A stretch of DNA of 64,000 nucleotides from G963668605 sp963668605 (lineage in GTDB: Bacteria > Acidobacteriota > Terriglobia > Bryobacterales > Bryobacteraceae), in the NCBI GenBank assembly GCA_963668605.1, contig OY764903.1:62001-126000 (forward strand). Direction: 5' to 3'. The translations under genes were made by a program, and so were the position numbers. Below, piece by piece: positions 61,032 to 64,000 of the stretch (position 1 is its first letter; the number at the start of each line of letters is the position of its first letter). The notes under the pieces are model-generated. The model was not told where the DNA came from. It saw only the letters and a list, made by a program, of their open reading frames with translations, and ran no database searches.

Positions 61032-61694
61032 TCACTTCGCCGGATCGGTCTGGAACGCGACGTAGACGCTAAGAACAAAACGCACGCCCAGCGCATTGCC
61101 GGACGACGAGTAACTCGAAGTCGAGATCCAATTGCTGACGCCCAGGTTCGAGTTGCTGTAAGCAGAATCGTTCAGCGAGAGGATCGGGCCAATGCGCAAG
61201 TTGGCCAGTCCGCCCAGATACTCGGCGCGCTTGCGTGCCTCGGCGATCAGCTCTGGAATTGCGCGTTGGCGCGCGGCGTCGACTGCGCTTTGGCTGGCGT
61301 TAACAAAGAGGCCATAGGTCACATCCTGATTGTTTGCGGCGGCCGCGCTACGGATCACGTCGAGCTTATCAGTGGTCTCTTTCATCTTGGAATACGGCAC
61401 GGTGAAGCCGTATTGATGGACCAGTCGCACCGATGCGGGCTGGCCCGTATAGTTGTAGTCGGGAGCCGAGCCGATGCCCACGAGGTCGCCTGCCGTGACG
61501 CCTGTTCCGTCGAGCGTCTGCAAGACCTGCTCCTGAGTCACCGTTGTAGGCGCCGTCACGGAGACGCCCAATACGACTTCGTCCGGAGCGAGCGTGATGG
61601 TGCGCGCCACCGAAGTGGTAATGCCATTGATCTGCGCACAGGCCACGACGGAAAAGCACAGCGCGACGAAGAGACGTTTCATCAACACCATCAT
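61032..61694 (-). CDS. Exported SIMPL-domain protein (DUF541), paralogue 1
   Basis: 220 residues (ATG at 61682, giving MKRLFVALCFSVVACAQ, is an alternative start). After the signal peptide: TTSVARTITLAPDEVVLGVSVTA, VTQEQVLQTLDGTGVTAGDLVGI, TDKLDVIRSAAAANNQDVTYGLFVNAS and AIPELIAEARKRAEYLGGLA, parallel block by block to the next gene. Clear tandem duplicates, diverged to roughly a third identity by eye. First of three genes (SIMPL-SIMPL-TauE) 24 bases after the glycoside-hydrolase-like gene. Confidence 0.8.
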   Translation of the reverse strand: MMVLMKRLFVALCFSVVACAQINGITTSVARTITLAPDEVVLGVSVTAPTTVTQEQVLQTLDGTGVTAGDLVGIGSAPDYNYTGQPASVRLVHQYGFTVPYSKMKETTDKLDVIRSAAAANNQDVTYGLFVNASQSAVDAARQRAIPELIAEARKRAEYLGGLANLRIGPILSLNDSAYSNSNLGVSNWISTSSYSSSGNALGVRFVLSVYVAFQTDPAK

Positions 61695-61718
61695 GCCATC
61701 AACCGGGAGAGCCTGCCC

Positions 61719-63536
61719 TTAATTGGTCACCAGACTGCCCATCGCTTTTACCGTCCGGCCATCCGGCAAACGATAATCCGCCGCACCGAAATTGACGATG
61801 ATCTGCGTTCCGGATTTCCAGCGCGTGCGCTGTACGGCATGGTCTTCGCTCAGAAACTCGTGTGCGAGCATCTCCTCGTATCCGAGCTTTCGCACGGTGG
61901 GAGTTATGCTCTTGTAGCTTTCGACGATGCGCTCTTTGAGCTGCGGCCAACTTTTCTTGTCGAACATGTACATCGGAGGCGTGCCGTAGAGCAGGTTGAA
62001 CAGGTCGCGGCGGCCCCATACCTCTGGCGCCTTGTTGTTGTAGTCGCCCCAATACCATTGCGCGACGACGCAATCGTGGTAGACCAACTCCCACAGCGGC
62101 ACGCGGTAGACATGGCCCACTTGAAATTTCAGAAACTCGGGTGTGGGCGGCTTGTACTTGATCATGTCGCGGCCCGAGTCGGGCAGCCGGTATGGTCCCA
62201 GGCTGAGCATGCCTTCGTAGAAGTGCACGTAAGGCACGGACGGATCGATGCCTGTCTCCGTGCCCGTGACCAGTTTCATATCCTTCGACATAAATTCGAG
62301 CAGTGCCATCTTGTTTTTGCGGTCTTCGGAGCGCGTGAGCGGATGCGCCGGATTGTAGTCCTCGCGGAATGGAGAGGCCGTAGTAGTGTCGATGAAGCGC
62401 CCTTTGAAGGCGTGCGTCTTCAGTTCTTCGGGCACGCGTTGTTTCGCGCGCAGCAACTGGCGCGAGGAGGTGATCACTCCGCCCGGAATCACGGTCTTGG
62501 TGCCGTCCGGATTTGTGCGGTGTATGGCCCAGCCTTTCATCCAATCGCCGTTGGGCAGCCAGACGAGGTCGTCGGGCCAACCCTCCTTGCGCGCGCTGGC
62601 GGGTGCGTCAGGAGGCCACACATCCTGGAAGATGTCGTAGCGGCTGGTCAGATAGCCGAGTTTGTTGATCGCCTCGATCTCCGCGGGCTTTCCGCCGCCC
62701 GACCAGAGAATGCGATCGAGGCCCGCGACCTTCATCTCCTGGCAGAGCGCCGCTTTATCCATATCCCAGTTCCAGATATTGGCGGCTCCGATGAGCAGGT
62801 CGACGTTGGGGTTCTCCTGGCTCTTTGCCGCGAGTGTCTTGAACAACCCGGTCTGCTGCGCGTACGCGCGGTAGCGCTTGGTCTGTGCGACGTATCCGCC
62901 CTTGTCGAAAAACACGTAGCGGAGCTTGCGAGGATAGCGGAACTCCTGGCGCGACGCCTCCCACAACGGCCGTATGATCAGGCCCGCGCCGGGTTGTCTG
63001 GTGATGTCGATGCGCGCATCGTCCGGCGTCTCGAGAATCGCCATCCAGCCGGTGCCGCCCGCGCTCTCGAACACTCCGAACCATGGCATACAGATGCCGT
63101 GCCCGCCATAGGCGACAAGCTGCATTGGCCGCACGGTTTCGTCGTCAACCGGATAGAGGATACCCTCGTTAAGCGGCACAACCAACGACGAGCCCTTGCC
63201 GGACACAAATGGAAGCGGGAAGCCGAGCGGTTGCGGCAACGGTCCTTGCGCCGCAACGGTGATCTCGATTTCGGGTGCGTTTTTCGAAAGCACGACCGCG
63301 GCGCTGAAATCGCCAAACTCAATCTGGACGCCGCCATCATTCCGGGCCATGTGCTGCACTGCGGGCGCTTTCTTGAAGGGCTGCTGTGTCCAGACGCGCT
63401 TCATGCGCCGGTCCGTGACGCGCATCGCGCCATTCGTCCCGTCGAAGTGAACCTCAAGAAACCGGTTCGACAACTGCAAATCCCCGGCAGCCGCCAGCGG
63501 GGAACAGAAAATAAGGAGTGCAGCGAGGAAGCGCAC
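61719..63536 (-). CDS. Secreted glycoside-hydrolase-like protein
   Basis: 605 residues from a GTG at 63536, with GGAGG five bases before and a signal peptide (RFLAALLIFCSPLAAAG). An N-terminal beta-sandwich (LQLSNRFLEVHFDGTNGAMRV) is followed from about 250 by a barrel-like region: DLLIGAANIWNWD, AGLDRILWSGGGKPAEIEAIN, KGRFIDTTTASPFREDYNPAHPLTR, LVTGTETGIDPSVPYVHFYEGML and a C-terminal beta region (QIIVNFGAADYRLPDGR). The layout recalls GH101/GH129-like enzymes with DT and E as likely catalytic acids. Family assignment is tentative; substrate unknown. Confidence 0.62.
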   Translation of the reverse strand: MRFLAALLIFCSPLAAAGDLQLSNRFLEVHFDGTNGAMRVTDRRMKRVWTQQPFKKAPAVQHMARNDGGVQIEFGDFSAAVVLSKNAPEIEITVAAQGPLPQPLGFPLPFVSGKGSSLVVPLNEGILYPVDDETVRPMQLVAYGGHGICMPWFGVFESAGGTGWMAILETPDDARIDITRQPGAGLIIRPLWEASRQEFRYPRKLRYVFFDKGGYVAQTKRYRAYAQQTGLFKTLAAKSQENPNVDLLIGAANIWNWDMDKAALCQEMKVAGLDRILWSGGGKPAEIEAINKLGYLTSRYDIFQDVWPPDAPASARKEGWPDDLVWLPNGDWMKGWAIHRTNPDGTKTVIPGGVITSSRQLLRAKQRVPEELKTHAFKGRFIDTTTASPFREDYNPAHPLTRSEDRKNKMALLEFMSKDMKLVTGTETGIDPSVPYVHFYEGMLSLGPYRLPDSGRDMIKYKPPTPEFLKFQVGHVYRVPLWELVYHDCVVAQWYWGDYNNKAPEVWGRRDLFNLLYGTPPMYMFDKKSWPQLKERIVESYKSITPTVRKLGYEEMLAHEFLSEDHAVQRTRWKSGTQIIVNFGAADYRLPDGRTVKAMGSLVTN

Positions 63537-63655
63537 ATTCACCTCCGCATCTATCATAAGCCTGCGTCCACTGCGCATTCGCCCGCGCGGCTGGTTGATA
63601 ATGGAAGCGCATGTCGATACTAGCCATCCACGCCGAGGTCCGGCCGTAGCCAGTG

Positions 63656-64000
63656 ATGCTGAAAGCACTCCGTTCGATCGCCATCTGGAGCGCCACTCTA
63701 GCTCTTATTGTGTGCTGGGTTCCCGTCGTGGCCCTGATTCGTTTGTTCGACCGCGACCCCCTAAAGATTCGGACAGCGCGTAGTTTTCGCCGCCTCGGGC
63801 CGATTGTCGCGAGCGTGCATCCATGGCGCCTGCGCATCAGCGGCCTTGAAAATATCGCGGCGAATCAGGCCTATGTGATCGTCAGCAACCACCAATCGCT
63901 CACTGACATCCCGCTTGTGGCGCACGTGAAGATCGATACGAAATGGCTGGCCAAGGCAGAGCTGTTCCGGCTTCCGGCGCTGGGCTGGATGCTGCGCATG
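63656..64000 (+). CDS. 1-acylglycerol-3-phosphate acyltransferase (PlsC-like), 5' part
   Basis: 115 codons before the window ends, no stop. MLKALRSIAIWSATLALIVCWVPVVALI is a membrane anchor; then LRISGLENIAANQAYVIVSNHQSLTDIPLVAHV contains the acyltransferase HxxxxD motif (NHQSLTD), and TKWLAKAELFRLPALGWMLRM is the usual next block. It acylates lysophosphatidate in phospholipid synthesis. The start is the ATG at 63656; a GTG three bases earlier is in the same frame. Confidence 0.88.
   Translation, partial: MLKALRSIAIWSATLALIVCWVPVVALIRLFDRDPLKIRTARSFRRLGPIVASVHPWRLRISGLENIAANQAYVIVSNHQSLTDIPLVAHVKIDTKWLAKAELFRLPALGWMLRM

Noticed and set aside
60837..63623. 928-residue plus-strand open frame
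   Set aside because: It lies wholly antisense to the SIMPL and glycoside-hydrolase-like genes, is rich in His/Arg/Val as GC-rich shadows are, and has no domain.

Overview
The window looks like a chromosomal segment of an acidobacterium of the Bryobacterales/Solibacter type. The evidence is GC-rich coding, a VWFA-related acidobacterial protein (6685-7746), and three secreted proteins ending in the Solibacter-type C-terminal domain. No rRNA, tRNA, CRISPR array, phage or plasmid gene was recognised. Most genes are housekeeping or envelope genes; the accessory content is repeats, introns and giant secreted proteins.

Layout. 1-6.2 kb: a lipoprotein fragment, TPR protein, YkgJ-type Cys-cluster protein, proline dehydrogenase, MEMO-family protein and Tat-exported sulfatase. 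6.3-6.65 kb: a 50-bp tandem array bounded by a palindrome. 6.7-9.9 kb: a moeA-moaC-mog-VWFA operon, followed by a cold-shock gene. 10.4-13.1 kb: a palindromic element with two abutting group IIC introns, one complete and one without its maturase ORF. 13.1-23.9 kb: a long minus-strand run lysS-lolC/E-aas-MFS-asnB-GT39-Spy-like-small Zn protein. 24-28 kb: a glycosyltransferase and a three-gene sugar-oxidation operon. 28.4-35.4 kb: two giant secreted proteins in tandem. 35.5-44.1 kb: alkylation repair (Ada/AlkA fusion plus Ogt), TrhA, an RmuC-like protein without nuclease core, BON protein, tryptophanase, DEDDh exonuclease and a second GT39. 44.5-52.4 kb: a Doc remnant and a 2523-residue secreted mosaic containing a lipase-like domain. 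52.9-57.3 kb: nrdJ and murJ, divergent. 57.3-59.6 kb: a second palindromic array with a second complete group IIC intron. 59.6-64 kb: a TauE-like permease, two SIMPL proteins, a glycoside-hydrolase-like protein and the start of a PlsC-type acyltransferase.

Two linked stories stand out. First, a palindromic repeat family (ends GCCTCCGGTC...GACCGGAGGC) occupies gene 3' ends, has expanded twice into arrays with the same 50-bp period but from opposite arms, and is the landing site of group IIC introns, which start exactly at its last base. Second, three giant secreted proteins share one C-terminal cassette (a Cys-containing beta domain, DUF5648-like repeats, Solibacter C-terminal domain). Two of them also share a duplicated leader: the same short reading frame, a -35/-10 promoter with 17-bp spacer, a 5' hairpin and an identical start context. 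Two of them share a 179-bp identical stretch suggesting gene conversion.

All family names come from reading the translated sequence; no database search was run.
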